Source of the DNA: Elusimicrobiales bacterium
GTDB taxonomy: Bacteria > Elusimicrobiota > Elusimicrobia > Elusimicrobiales > Elusimicrobiaceae
Assembly (NCBI GenBank): GCA_041651175.1
Contig: JBAZJT010000004.1
Location: 1 to 64,000 of the forward strand
Length of the DNA: 64,000 nucleotides
Direction of reading: 5' to 3'
This document shows positions 24,688 to 33,457 of the stretch, in pieces (position 1 is the first letter of the stretch; each line of letters begins with the position of its first letter). The notes below the pieces were generated by a model. The model ran no database searches. It worked only from the letters and a program-made list of their open reading frames with translations, and was not told the DNA's origin. The translations under genes were made by a program, and so were the position numbers.

Positions 24688-26008
24688 CGGCCTGCAATTT
24701 GGCCTCAAACCCTTCCGAGGCGATGAACACATAGTTTCTGCCGCTTTTTGTTTTCAGCATAAGCCCGCGCTTTGCCAGATCCATAAGGTCGGCATAGGCG
24801 GTGCCGTATGCGACGTTCTGAATTTGCGCGTGCCTCCGTATCGCATATATTCTGCCGGGCTTTTTCAGCGCGTCGCCGAGTATTTCCCGCTGCCTGTGGT
24901 TGAGCCCTGGAAACTTCCGCAGCATGCCGGCGGAACGGGCGGCCTCCTCGTTTTTTCTGGCTATATGGCGCATTATCTCGCTGGCCGCGTCATGTATGAC
25001 GCGCAGATTGTACATGATGAAATAAGTGGCGTCGCCGCCGTCCAGCTCGGAATGCAGGAAAGCGCGCATGTACTGCCCGGAGCTTTTGAGGACTATGCGC
25101 GAAATGGAAATATATTCAAAAGGCGAGTAGCCGCTGCGCAGCATGTGCCAGTAGAATATCGCCCGCGCCGTCCTGCCGTTGCCGTCCACGAAAGGATGGT
25201 CGTAGCCTACCCAGAAATGCAGCAGAATGGCTTTAACGACCGGATGCATGAACTCGGAATCATCATTGGCGAAGGCTATCAGCCTGTTCATCCTCTCTTC
25301 AAGCTCCGCGCCGGAAGGCGGGGTGTGCAGAATGGTGCCTTCCCCGTCAAAAACTTTGACATCGTCGTCTTCCGGGCTGCGCCTGAATCTGCCCGAATCC
25401 GCGGGGGTGTCAAGAGTGCCTTCGGTAACTATTGAATGCAGCCGCCTGATGGCCTCAACAGTCAGCGACGCATCCTTGAGGTTTCTCCGTATTTCCTCAA
25501 TCGCCCTGTAATTGTTGACCACCATTTGCTCATGCCTGTTGGCCGGAGCGCGGTTGGAACGCAGCATTTCCTTGGCCTCTTTTCTTGTAACGGCGGCCCC
25601 TTCTATCTGGCTGGACGCGATGGCCTCTTCCATAAGGGAACTGATTATGTATCGGATTCTCTCCTCGCGCGAAGGCATCCCCTCCAGCCGGGCGCTGACA
25701 GCGGAATTCCTGTCAATGAGATGCAGCCATTCCTGCGCCTGTTCGGGAAGCCAGTACGAAAAATGCCGCCCCCCCCTGTCGCGAAGCGGGAATTCCCTTG
25801 CCTGTCCGAATGAATATATTTTCCTCGCAGCCCATGCTTTTTCGGCGGATATGCCCGCCGGCATCGGCAATTGTCTGAATTGCTCCCAATAGTAGTATTT
25901 CCTGTTCCATTCTTTCAGCGCAACTTTCATTTCAGGATTGGACAGAATATTCAAACCGGTCCTTAACAGTATGTCGTTAATTGTTGGCGGCGGCACTGGA
26001 AGTTTCAT
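24668..26008 (-). CDS. Fic-family AMPylase with N-terminal inhibitory motif and C-terminal winged helix
   Basis: 446 aa. Fic enzymes transfer AMP (or other phosphate groups) to target hydroxyls. The catalytic loop HPFVDGNGRTAR is intact (HxFxxGNGRxxR). ASSQIEGAAV at about residue 135 matches the inhibitory helix motif (S/T)xxxE(G/N), so this is a self-inhibited class II Fic. The last 100 residues form a winged helix (LNHRQREILGDALKK, YADLMDLAKRGLMLKT), typical of Fic proteins that regulate transcription. Its base composition is less GC-rich than the neighbours and its promoter is AT-rich, which hints at transfer. No antitoxin gene is adjacent. Confidence 0.93.
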   Translation of the reverse strand: MKLPVPPPTINDILLRTGLNILSNPEMKVALKEWNRKYYYWEQFRQLPMPAGISAEKAWAARKIYSFGQAREFPLRDRGGRHFSYWLPEQAQEWLHLIDRNSAVSARLEGMPSREERIRYIISSLMEEAIASSQIEGAAVTRKEAKEMLRSNRAPANRHEQMVVNNYRAIEEIRRNLKDASLTVEAIRRLHSIVTEGTLDTPADSGRFRRSPEDDDVKVFDGEGTILHTPPSGAELEERMNRLIAFANDDSEFMHPVVKAILLHFWVGYDHPFVDGNGRTARAIFYWHMLRSGYSPFEYISISRIVLKSSGQYMRAFLHSELDGGDATYFIMYNLRVIHDAASEIMRHIARKNEEAARSAGMLRKFPGLNHRQREILGDALKKPGRIYAIRRHAQIQNVAYGTAYADLMDLAKRGLMLKTKSGRNYVFIASEGFEAKLQADADHTL

Positions 26009-26016
26009 ATGTTATC

Positions 26017-26045
26017 AGTTTATATCAAATTGATACCATTGTCAA
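26017..26045 (-). promoter_or_regulatory. fic promoter with palindromic operator
   Basis: On the minus strand TTGACA (26045-26040) is followed by a -10 region overlapping TATAAA/TAAACT (26024-26017), about 10 nt before the ATG. The palindrome TATCAAATTGATA (26023-26035) occupies the spacer. Further TATCAA and TTGATA half-sites lie at 26124-26129 and 26141-26146. Fits autoregulation by the Fic winged helix. The 140-nt gap 26009-26148 is strongly AT-rich and otherwise empty. Confidence 0.6.
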
Positions 26046-26148
26046 CATCATCATCCTTTTACAACAAAATGTGCTTTGAAAACACGCAGTTTGTATTCTT
26101 GTCAATTATTTAATAACAATACATATCAAATTAAAACTAATTGATAAA

Positions 26149-27399
26149 CTAAACACCCTTATTGCAAATGCTTCGCTGATTTATCCAATCCCCGAACAAT
26201 GCGCCGGTTCCGTTTAGTTTGCGTATCACCGGCTCATAACAGTCAAGCGAAGGGGAGGGACGCTCGTTCTCAAACGCGGTTCCGGGCAGCGGCATGAAGG
26301 TGTGCGCGTGTATGCGCGCGCCCATGCGGGCCAGCTCCTCCATGCAGCGCGCGCTGGCGGCGGCGTCAGCCTCCGTCTCGCCGGGCAGGCCGAAGATGAA
26401 ATCCACATTCGCCTTCAGTCCGGCCCTGACGGTTATCTCCGCCGCGCGCATGAAATCCTCCGGGGTATGTCCGCGCCCGCAGGCCGCCAGCAGGGACGGG
26501 CTTGCGGTCTGCGCGCCGATGACTATGTTATCGTTGTCGCAAAACCGCCTTACAAGGGCTATGGTTTCCGCCGTAACATGCTCCGGCCTGACCTCCGACG
26601 GGAAGGATCCGAAAAACACTTTGCCCCCGCCCGGATGCAGCGCGCCGGAAAGCCCCGCCAGCAGATTTTCCAGCGCGGGAAGGTTCAGCGCCCTCCCGTC
26701 CGGCGAGCCGTAGGCGAAAGCATCCGGCGTAATGGCGCGGAAATGCGTCAGCCCGCGCGCCGCCAGCGCAGCTGACGCGGCCAACACCGCCTCCGCCCCC
26801 CGGTGGCGCATTTTCGCGCCGAAATATCCGGAGGTGCGGCAGAATTTGCAGGCATTGGGGCAGCCGCGCGTTATCTCCACCGCGCCGAAAATATCGCGTG
26901 GAAACGATACCGGCGGGTATTTGTCCAGATCAACCGCCGGCGGCGGCGCATTGGAAACAAGCCGCCCGCCTTCCAGATGCGAAATTCCGGGCAGCGCGCG
27001 CCAGTCGCCGCCGCAGGCGAGGGTTTTAAGCAGCGCGGGGAACGTGGCCTCGCCCTCGCCGGAGATAACGGCGTCAAAGCCGCGCTCCAGCATCTCGCGC
27101 GGGCGGGCCGAGGCATGCACCCCCCCTGCGGCAAGCAGGACTTTTCCCCCCGCCGTCGCTTTGGCGGCGGCTGCCAGCCCGCAGGCCTCTTTCGCCTGGA
27201 ATGTAAAGAACGTGAAAGCCGCGACCAGCGGCTTTGCGCCGGAAGCGGTTTGGAGCGCGGCCTGGAACTCCGCCGCGTTTGCGGCGCGCAGCAGCCTCCA
27301 GCCGGAGAGTTCCGGCTCGGTATCCAGCGCGCCCGCCAGCGCGCAGAGCGTGTTCTTGTTCTGCGGCGGACAGAAGAATATAAGCGTCGGCGACGTCAT
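26149..27399 (-). CDS. B12-binding/radical SAM protein
   Basis: About 416 aa from the ATG at 27399 (a GTG at 27414 is the alternative). The N-terminal part is a cobalamin-binding-like Rossmann domain (VLLAAGGVHASARPREML, FDAVISGEGEATFPALL). The radical SAM motif is ITRGCPNACKFCRTSG (CxxxCxxC), followed by a TIM-barrel core with FGLPGETEADAAASARCME. It most resembles the TIGR04013-type proteins of unknown substrate. Divergent from the TMTC-like gene with a 20-nt gap. Confidence 0.82.
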   Translation of the reverse strand: MTSPTLIFFCPPQNKNTLCALAGALDTEPELSGWRLLRAANAAEFQAALQTASGAKPLVAAFTFFTFQAKEACGLAAAAKATAGGKVLLAAGGVHASARPREMLERGFDAVISGEGEATFPALLKTLACGGDWRALPGISHLEGGRLVSNAPPPAVDLDKYPPVSFPRDIFGAVEITRGCPNACKFCRTSGYFGAKMRHRGAEAVLAASAALAARGLTHFRAITPDAFAYGSPDGRALNLPALENLLAGLSGALHPGGGKVFFGSFPSEVRPEHVTAETIALVRRFCDNDNIVIGAQTASPSLLAACGRGHTPEDFMRAAEITVRAGLKANVDFIFGLPGETEADAAASARCMEELARMGARIHAHTFMPLPGTAFENERPSPSLDCYEPVIRKLNGTGALFGDWINQRSICNKGV

Positions 27400-27419
27400 A
27401 AAATGTAGAATCACATGAT

Positions 27420-29531
27420 ATGAAAATAGGGTTCCCGGCTGCGATGATTGCGGCCCTGCTGGCGACGGCGGCGGTTTTGTTCATGCCGGCGGTCAGCGCG
27501 GATTTCACCAACTGGGACGACGATGTTTATATCACAAACAACCCGCTTGTCCGGGATTTTTCCGCAGAAAACGTAAAACTGGCGTTTTCCTCCGCGCACA
27601 AGGGGCTCTACAAGCCGCTGACGCTGCTGAGCTTTGCCGCCGAGCATAAGCTGTTCGGCCTCAATCCCGCGGCCTATCACGCGGACAATCTGATTCTTCA
27701 TCTGTGCAACTGCCTGCTGGCGGGAAGACTGGCATTCCTGCTTGCCGGGACGGAGGCGGCATTTGCCGCCGCGCTGCTGTTCGGCGTGCATCCGATGCAT
27801 GTGGAATCCGTCCTCTGGCTGGCCGAGCGTAAAGACCTGCTTTACACCATGTTTTTCCTGCTGTCCGTGCTGGCGTATATGGAATACCGCCGCGCAGGCT
27901 CGCGTCTTTGCCATGCCGCGTCGGCGGCGGCGCTGGCGCTTTCCATGATGTCCAAGCCGCAGGGCTTCATGCTGCCCGCCGCGCTTGTGCTTGTTGACTG
28001 GCTGCAGGGGCGCAGATTTACGCTGAAGGACAAAATACCGCATATCATCCTGGCGGGCGGATTTCTGGCGGCGGCATTATTTTCGGTAAACAAGGCGGAC
28101 GCGCTGTTCCGGCGGCCCGGTTTCACCGTGTTTGACAATTTCTGCGTCGGCTGCTACGGACTGCTGTGCTATGTGCGGCGGTTTTTCCTGCCTTTTGACC
28201 TGGCGGCGGTGTATCCCTATCCGCAGAAGGCCGGCGGCTGGCTGCCGCCGGTGTTTGTGGCCGCGCCGCTTGCCGCGGCGGCGGTCGCTGCGGGGGCGTT
28301 ATGGCTGTGGCGCGCGAACAGGCGCGTCATTTTCGGAATTCTGTTTTTTCTGGCTGCGCTGCTGCCGGGGCTGCAATTTTTGCCGGTAAGCCCCAGCGTC
28401 GCCTTTGACCACTATTCGTATCTGGCCTATTTCGGGCTGTTTTTTGCGGCGGCGGAGCTGCTGGCGCATTCCCCTAAAGGCCGCGCCGTGCTGCTGGCGG
28501 CGGCGCTGGCGCTGGCGTTTGCGGCGCGGGAACGCGCTTTCGCCTGGCAGAACAGCCTGACTCTCTGGAACGACGAATTATCCAAATACCCGGGAGAGCC
28601 TATAGCCCTCAACAACCGCGCGCTGGCGTATCTGCGGCTGGGCGAGACAAAGGCCGCCCTTTCCGACGCCGGCGCCGCCATAGCCGCCGAGCCGGGCGAG
28701 GGGCGCAACCTGCTCACGCGCGGGCTCATTCACGAAACCGCGGGCAGCCCGGGCAAAGCCATGGCGGACTACAACCGCGCGCTGGAAATAAACCCGAATC
28801 TGCCCGAGGGATACATAAGCCGCGGCAATTTGCTGCGGGACGGCGGGGATTTGCGCGCCGCCTTTGCCGATTACGCGCGCGCCGCCCGGCTTAGCCCGGA
28901 GCCGGACGGGGCATACAACAACATGGGCAACTGCGCCTTCAAGCTGGGGCAGCGCGACAAGGCGCTGGAATTTTACGGCGCCGCGCTGAAACTTAATCCC
29001 AATTACGCCGACGCCTGGTTCAACAAAGGCCAGATCTGCCTTGCCCGGGGGGAGCTGCAATGCGCGGAGCACGGTTTTTCGCGCGCGCTGAGGCTGGAAC
29101 CGCTCAACTCCGGCGCGCTGGCGCTGCGCGCGCAGGCCCGGCTGAGAAGCGGGGATTTCCGCGCCGCGCTCGGCGATTACGAGGCGGCTTCCGCGTCCGG
29201 CGGCGGGAACGCTGATATTTTTTCCGGCATGGGCGCGGCGCGGCTGCGGCTTGGCGACGCGGAGGGCGCAGTCGCCGCATTCTCGCGCGCGGCGGAGCTG
29301 GAGCCGCGCTCCGCCGCCGCGCATTACAATCGGGGGCAGGCATTTCTGGCGAAAGGGGACTGCGCCGCCGCCCTGGCGGATTATTCGCGCGCCGTAAAAC
29401 TGGACCCGCATTACGATAAAGCCGTCTCCGCGCGGGAGCAGGCCCGGAAAAACCCCGCCTGCGCCGGGCAACCCGCCGCAAAAGCGGAACGCGCAATCCG
29501 TTCCTCCGTTATCCGGGAGCAGGTCCGATGA
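27420..29531 (+). CDS. TMTC-like multi-spanning membrane protein with TPR repeats (copy 1)
   Basis: 703 aa. N-terminal half has about 9-11 hydrophobic helices and starts with DFTNWDDDVYITNNPLV, the WDD-x-Y-NP loop shared with TMTC/PMT-type (GT-C) O-mannosyltransferases; GVHPMHVESVLWLAERKDLL is another family motif. From about residue 395 to 690 it consists of TPR repeats (for example ALAYLRLGETKAALSDAGAA, GYISRGNLLRDGGDLRAAFA). Possibly a lipid-linked sugar:protein glycosyltransferase at the inner membrane. TAGAAT 8 nt before the ATG suggests a very short leader. The stop overlaps copy 2 (ATGA). Confidence 0.8.
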   Translation: MKIGFPAAMIAALLATAAVLFMPAVSADFTNWDDDVYITNNPLVRDFSAENVKLAFSSAHKGLYKPLTLLSFAAEHKLFGLNPAAYHADNLILHLCNCLLAGRLAFLLAGTEAAFAAALLFGVHPMHVESVLWLAERKDLLYTMFFLLSVLAYMEYRRAGSRLCHAASAAALALSMMSKPQGFMLPAALVLVDWLQGRRFTLKDKIPHIILAGGFLAAALFSVNKADALFRRPGFTVFDNFCVGCYGLLCYVRRFFLPFDLAAVYPYPQKAGGWLPPVFVAAPLAAAAVAAGALWLWRANRRVIFGILFFLAALLPGLQFLPVSPSVAFDHYSYLAYFGLFFAAAELLAHSPKGRAVLLAAALALAFAARERAFAWQNSLTLWNDELSKYPGEPIALNNRALAYLRLGETKAALSDAGAAIAAEPGEGRNLLTRGLIHETAGSPGKAMADYNRALEINPNLPEGYISRGNLLRDGGDLRAAFADYARAARLSPEPDGAYNNMGNCAFKLGQRDKALEFYGAALKLNPNYADAWFNKGQICLARGELQCAEHGFSRALRLEPLNSGALALRAQARLRSGDFRAALGDYEAASASGGGNADIFSGMGAARLRLGDAEGAVAAFSRAAELEPRSAAAHYNRGQAFLAKGDCAAALADYSRAVKLDPHYDKAVSAREQARKNPACAGQPAAKAERAIRSSVIREQVR

Positions 29532-31963
29532 AAAATTTCAATGTCAAAACCGCGCTGGCGGCTGTGCTGCTGATAACCGGAATCTCGCTGTCGCCGGTGA
29601 TGAAAGCCGGGTTTGTAAACTGGGACGACGACTCCTATGTCGTCGCCAATCCCAGGATAGTGCAGCTTGACGCGCAGAACGTCAAGGCGATGTTTACCAC
29701 CTTCCACCGGGGGCTTTACAAGCCGGTAACGATGCTGAGCCTCGCGCTGGACTACAAAATAGCGGGACTCAACCCGAAGATGTACCACGCCACCAATCTG
29801 GCGCTGCATCTGGCAAACTGCGCGCTGGTGTTATTTATAGGGCTGGAACTGGGAATGGGGGTGTGGGCCGCTTTTTTCTTCGCGCTGTTTTTCGGCATTC
29901 ACCCCATGAACGTGGAATCCGCCGCCTGGGTGTCAGAGCGCAAGGAAGTGCTGCACGGGATGTTCTTCCTGTCGGCGTTTTACTCCTACCTGCGCTGGCG
30001 GGCGGGCGGCGGCAGGGCGCTATTGGCATTGTCTCCGCTGCTGTTTGCCGCGGGGATGATGGTAAAGCCGCAGGGACTGTTCCTGCCCGTCGCGCTGCTG
30101 ATTGCTGACTGGGCGAAACGGCGGAAACTCTCTCTTGCCGACAAAATCCCGCTGTTTGCCGTGTCGCTGGGGTTTGGCGCCCTGGCGTTTTACACCCTGC
30201 ATTCCGCCAATATGCAGGTGCAGAGCGCCAGCTTCGGCCTCTGGCAGAGCATCTGCATAGCCGCGCATTCGCTGCTGGCCTATACTTTCCGTTTCGCAAT
30301 GCCGGCGGGACTGTCGGCCATGTATCCGCGCCCCAATCCGGGAACGGCGCTGCCGTGGGATTACCTGCTGTCCCCGTTTGCCGCGCTGTTAGTATGGGCG
30401 GGGCTGTTTTACGTCGCCAGAAAAGACAGGCGCGCCGTCGCCGGGCTGCTGTTTTTCCTGGCGGGAACCGGGCCGCAGCTTCAGTTTTTCGCCACGTTGC
30501 CCAATATCACTTTTGACCATTACGCCTATATCCCCTATCTGGGGCTTTTGTGCGCCGCAATTGCAGCGGCGGAAAATATCATAGCCGCCAGCCCGCGGCT
30601 GAAAAGCCGCGTTTTCGCGCTTGCCGGCGCGGCGGCGCTTGTGTTGGCCGGCATGTCCTTCGCGCGCGCGCGGGTATGGCAGGATTCGCTAAGTTTGTGG
30701 AGCGACGTGCTTTCCAAGCATCCGAACAGCATTTACGCCTGGGCCAATTTCTCCAACGCGCGCGCCGCGCTGGGCGACAATGCGGGCGCGGAAGCGGCCA
30801 TAAACACGGGCATGAAGGTAACGCCCAAAACGCAGCTTGAGGAAGCCTCGCTGATAATTCAGCGCTGCGGGCTGAAAATCGCGCGCGGCGACTTTGAAGG
30901 CGGCGAGGCGGACTGCCGGCGCGGAATCTCCATCTCGCCCTACAATATCGCGGCATGGCAGAATCTGGGCGTGCTGCATGCCGAACGCAAAAATTACACC
31001 GCCGCGCTGATAGCCATTAAAACCGCCGCCGCCATGAGTCCCCGCGCAGCCGATGTAATAGGGCGGCTGGCCGGCATATACGAGCTTATGGGCGACACCG
31101 AAACGGCCCGCGCCGCGTATCTGCACGCGCTGGAACTGAACCCGGAATACGCCGGCGCGCGCAAAGCGCTGGTGGCGATGCTCTCCAAGTCCGGCGGGGA
31201 CGATTTGCGCCGCTGGCTGGCAGAACACAGCGGCATTGATCCGAACTCCCCGCCCGCATATCTGGAAAGCGGAAAAACGCTTCTTGAAAACGAAAATTTC
31301 CGGCAGGCGGCGGAAGATTTGTCGCAGGCAATAAATCTCGGCTACGGCGGCGCGCAGGCCTACGCGATGCGCGGCGCGGCCTACGGCGCGCTTAAAATGA
31401 CCGATAATTCGCTGAAGGATTACGAATCCGCCATCGCCGCCCAGCCGGATTTCATAGACGCCTATTACAACCGGGGCTTTATGTTCATAGCCATGCGCCG
31501 CTACGGCGACGCGCTGCGCGACATGAACAAAGTGCTAAGCCTCAAGCCGGATTCCGGCGGGGCTTACCTCAACCGCGGCGGCATATACCTTTCCACCGGC
31601 AAACCCGCCGAGGCCGCCGCCGATTTCAGCCGCGCCATAGAGCTGGGCTACGGCCTGTCCGCCGCGCTTAGCAACCGCGCCATAGCCTATATGGCCATGG
31701 GCAAAGGCCCCGAAGCCATGGCCGACCTCAACCGCGCGCTTTCCAGGAATCCCTATGATTTCAAGGCGCTTGTAAACCGCAGCGCGGTAAGCCTGCGCCT
31801 GGGCGACGCCGCCCGATCGCTTGCCGACGCGCAAGCCGCGGTTAAAATCAAACCCGGCGACCGCGCCGCGCAGGACGCGCTAAAGCGCGCCCGCGCCGCC
31901 GGCAAAAAAGCGGGCAATGCCGCCGCGCGCGCAAGCGCAGCGCCCCGCGCCGCCGGCGGATAG
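29528..31963 (+). CDS. TMTC-like multi-spanning membrane protein with TPR repeats (copy 2)
   Basis: 811 aa, clearly homologous to the preceding gene: FVNWDDDSYVVANPRIV, HRGLYKPVTMLSLALDYKIAG, GIHPMNVESAAWVSERKEVL align along the whole membrane half, so the pair arose by tandem duplication. The TPR half is longer (about residues 390-790) with repeats such as AYYNRGFMFIAMRRYGDALR. Ends in an Ala/Lys-rich tail. Same tentative role as copy 1; the divergent TPR arrays may choose different protein targets. Confidence 0.8.
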   Translation: MKNFNVKTALAAVLLITGISLSPVMKAGFVNWDDDSYVVANPRIVQLDAQNVKAMFTTFHRGLYKPVTMLSLALDYKIAGLNPKMYHATNLALHLANCALVLFIGLELGMGVWAAFFFALFFGIHPMNVESAAWVSERKEVLHGMFFLSAFYSYLRWRAGGGRALLALSPLLFAAGMMVKPQGLFLPVALLIADWAKRRKLSLADKIPLFAVSLGFGALAFYTLHSANMQVQSASFGLWQSICIAAHSLLAYTFRFAMPAGLSAMYPRPNPGTALPWDYLLSPFAALLVWAGLFYVARKDRRAVAGLLFFLAGTGPQLQFFATLPNITFDHYAYIPYLGLLCAAIAAAENIIAASPRLKSRVFALAGAAALVLAGMSFARARVWQDSLSLWSDVLSKHPNSIYAWANFSNARAALGDNAGAEAAINTGMKVTPKTQLEEASLIIQRCGLKIARGDFEGGEADCRRGISISPYNIAAWQNLGVLHAERKNYTAALIAIKTAAAMSPRAADVIGRLAGIYELMGDTETARAAYLHALELNPEYAGARKALVAMLSKSGGDDLRRWLAEHSGIDPNSPPAYLESGKTLLENENFRQAAEDLSQAINLGYGGAQAYAMRGAAYGALKMTDNSLKDYESAIAAQPDFIDAYYNRGFMFIAMRRYGDALRDMNKVLSLKPDSGGAYLNRGGIYLSTGKPAEAAADFSRAIELGYGLSAALSNRAIAYMAMGKGPEAMADLNRALSRNPYDFKALVNRSAVSLRLGDAARSLADAQAAVKIKPGDRAAQDALKRARAAGKKAGNAAARASAAPRAAGG

Positions 31964-31988
31964 CTATCCCGCGAAACTTGATGTATAC

Positions 31989-32079
31989 TATAATTGCAGC
32001 AGCCAATCTATTAAAGGAGGCTTACAAGATGCCGGAGATTGCATATAAAAGCGGGCGTCGCGCCTCCTTTTCCCTGTAA
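31989..32079 (+). ncRNA. Short leader or sRNA with mini-ORF and sequestered ribosome site
   Basis: TATAAT at 31989-31994 is followed by a perfect AAAGGAGG (32013-32020) and an ATG at 32029 opening a 16-codon ORF (MPEIAYKSGRRASFSL, stop at 32077). The ribosome site plus C (AAAGGAGGC) is exactly complementary to GCCTCCTTT at 32062-32070, so the RNA can fold into a hairpin hiding the ribosome site and ending in TTTT. It may be a small regulatory RNA, an attenuator or a real micropeptide gene. No -35 box is evident. Confidence 0.4.
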
Positions 32080-32174
32080 ACAATTCCGTTCCGAAGGAAG
32101 GCGCGGGGCATAATTCCCGGCTGGCGGCTTTTGCGCGCCGGCAGCCGCGCATGGCAATGCCATGCCGCTTTTTA

Positions 32175-32334
32175 CCTGAATGATTCAGCTGGTTGCGTGA
32201 AACGAGGCGAAAAAACGCGAAATAATGCCGAACAAAATTATCCGCGCGCGCCTCACTGCGCAAAAGGATAATTTTGTGAAGGCAGTATGAAGCGATTTTT
32301 CGCCGAATTCCGCAATCCAACTGAAACATTCAGG
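32175..32334. mobile_element. MITE-like palindromic repeat, copy A
   Basis: 160 bp with imperfect 25-bp terminal inverted repeats (left CCTGAATGATTCAGCTGG, right the complement of CCTGAATGTTTCAGTTGG), subterminal inverted GGCGAAAAA/TTTTTCGCC and inner arms ACAAAATTATCC (32232-32243) and its complement (32266-32277). Flanked on both sides by TTTA (32171-32174, 32335-32338), a likely 4-bp target duplication. No transposase is encoded. It lies just upstream of rsgA. Confidence 0.75.
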
Positions 32335-32349
32335 TTTACGAGGAATACA

Positions 32350-33375
32350 ATGCAAAACGACATTACCGCGCTCGTAACGGCGGAACACAGGCAGGCTTAC
32401 AGTGTTTATCTGGACGGCAAAACCATCCCTGCGCAGGTGGCGGGAAAATTCAGGGCAAGCGCGGTTTCAAGGCTGGATTTTCCCGTGGTCGGGGACAGTG
32501 TGGCCGTAACATTGCATGACAACGGCGAGCAGGCGGTAATCAATGAAGTGCTGCCGCGCAAATCCATTCTGCTGAGAAAGGAGGTTTCCGGCGGGCATGA
32601 CGCCCAGCCGCTGGCGGCGAATATAGACAGGGTGTTCATAGTGATGGGGCTGGACGGCAATTTCAACACCGCCCGGCTAGAGCGGCTGCTGGTCGCCGCC
32701 CGGGACAGCAATGCGGCCCCGGCGGTGATTCTCACCAAAAAAGACCTCTGCCCCGAAGCGGAGCTGGCGGAAAAGACGGCCGCCGCCGCGCGCTGCGCGC
32801 CCGGCGCGGAGATAATATGCGTCTGCGCCGTCTCCGGCGAGGGGATGGAATCCGTGATCCGGCTGCTGGGCAGCGGCGCCGCCTGTTTTGCCGGCTCCTC
32901 CGGCGCGGGCAAAAGCACGATTATAAACCGGCTCTGCGGCTATGAGGCGGCGGCAACGCGGCCCGTCCGGGAAGACGACAGCCGGGGCAGGCACACCACC
33001 GTAGCGCGCCAACTCTATATCCTCCCGAACGGCGCAAGGATAATAGACACCCCCGGCATCCGGGAATTCGGGCTTGAATGCGCGGAGGGCGGGCTTGGCG
33101 CGTCTTTTCCCGATATAGAGGAGCTGGCGGCGCAATGCAGGTTCGGAAACTGCTCGCACGATACCGAGCCGGGCTGCGCCGTAAAGGAGGCAATCTCTGG
33201 CGGCAGGCTGCCGCCCGCCCGGCTGAAAAATTACCTCAAGATGCAAAGGGAGATGTTCCACGGCCAGGCAAAGCATGACGCGAAAAAGCGAATGCTGGCG
33301 AACCGGCAATCCAGGGCATTCGCCCGGCGCTGCCGCGGCGTGTTGGAGGCCAAACGCAGGCTGCGCGGCGGCTGA
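32350..33375 (+). CDS. rsgA: Ribosome small-subunit-dependent GTPase A
   Basis: About 341 aa from the ATG at 32350, which has AGGAA 5 nt upstream; an in-frame ATG inside the repeat at 32287 would add 21 repeat-encoded residues. RsgA is a circularly permuted GTPase that helps 30S maturation. Order seen: OB fold (residues 1-75), G4 LTKKDL, then G1 AGSSGAGKSTIINRL, G3 DTPGIREFG, then the zinc site CRFGNCSHDTEPGCAV and a basic C-terminal tail. Length and motifs are canonical. Confidence 0.95.
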   Translation: MQNDITALVTAEHRQAYSVYLDGKTIPAQVAGKFRASAVSRLDFPVVGDSVAVTLHDNGEQAVINEVLPRKSILLRKEVSGGHDAQPLAANIDRVFIVMGLDGNFNTARLERLLVAARDSNAAPAVILTKKDLCPEAELAEKTAAAARCAPGAEIICVCAVSGEGMESVIRLLGSGAACFAGSSGAGKSTIINRLCGYEAAATRPVREDDSRGRHTTVARQLYILPNGARIIDTPGIREFGLECAEGGLGASFPDIEELAAQCRFGNCSHDTEPGCAVKEAISGGRLPPARLKNYLKMQREMFHGQAKHDAKKRMLANRQSRAFARRCRGVLEAKRRLRGG

Positions 33376-33380
33376 AGCCG

Positions 33381-33457
33381 CAACTGGCGGCAGGAACCGC
33401 AACGGCGGAGCATCCGCTCCTCCGCCGCCTCGGTTCCTGCCGCCAATTTCAGGGTTA
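33381..33457. repeat. Palindromic repeat between convergent genes (copy G)
   Basis: Long hairpin with 14-bp arms GGCGGCAGGAACCG (33386-33399) and complement (33431-33444) plus inner CGGCGGAG arms. Read on the minus strand it starts ACCCTGAAATTGG and continues GAACCGAGGCGGCGGA, like the repeat at 55284. It fills the rsgA/33455 convergent gap and may serve as a bidirectional terminator, though without a T run. Confidence 0.6.

Noticed and set aside
32287..32349. An extended RsgA start inside the repeat
   Set aside because: The ATG at 32350 has AGGAA upstream and gives the standard N terminus; the upstream 21 residues are repeat-derived and not part of the family.
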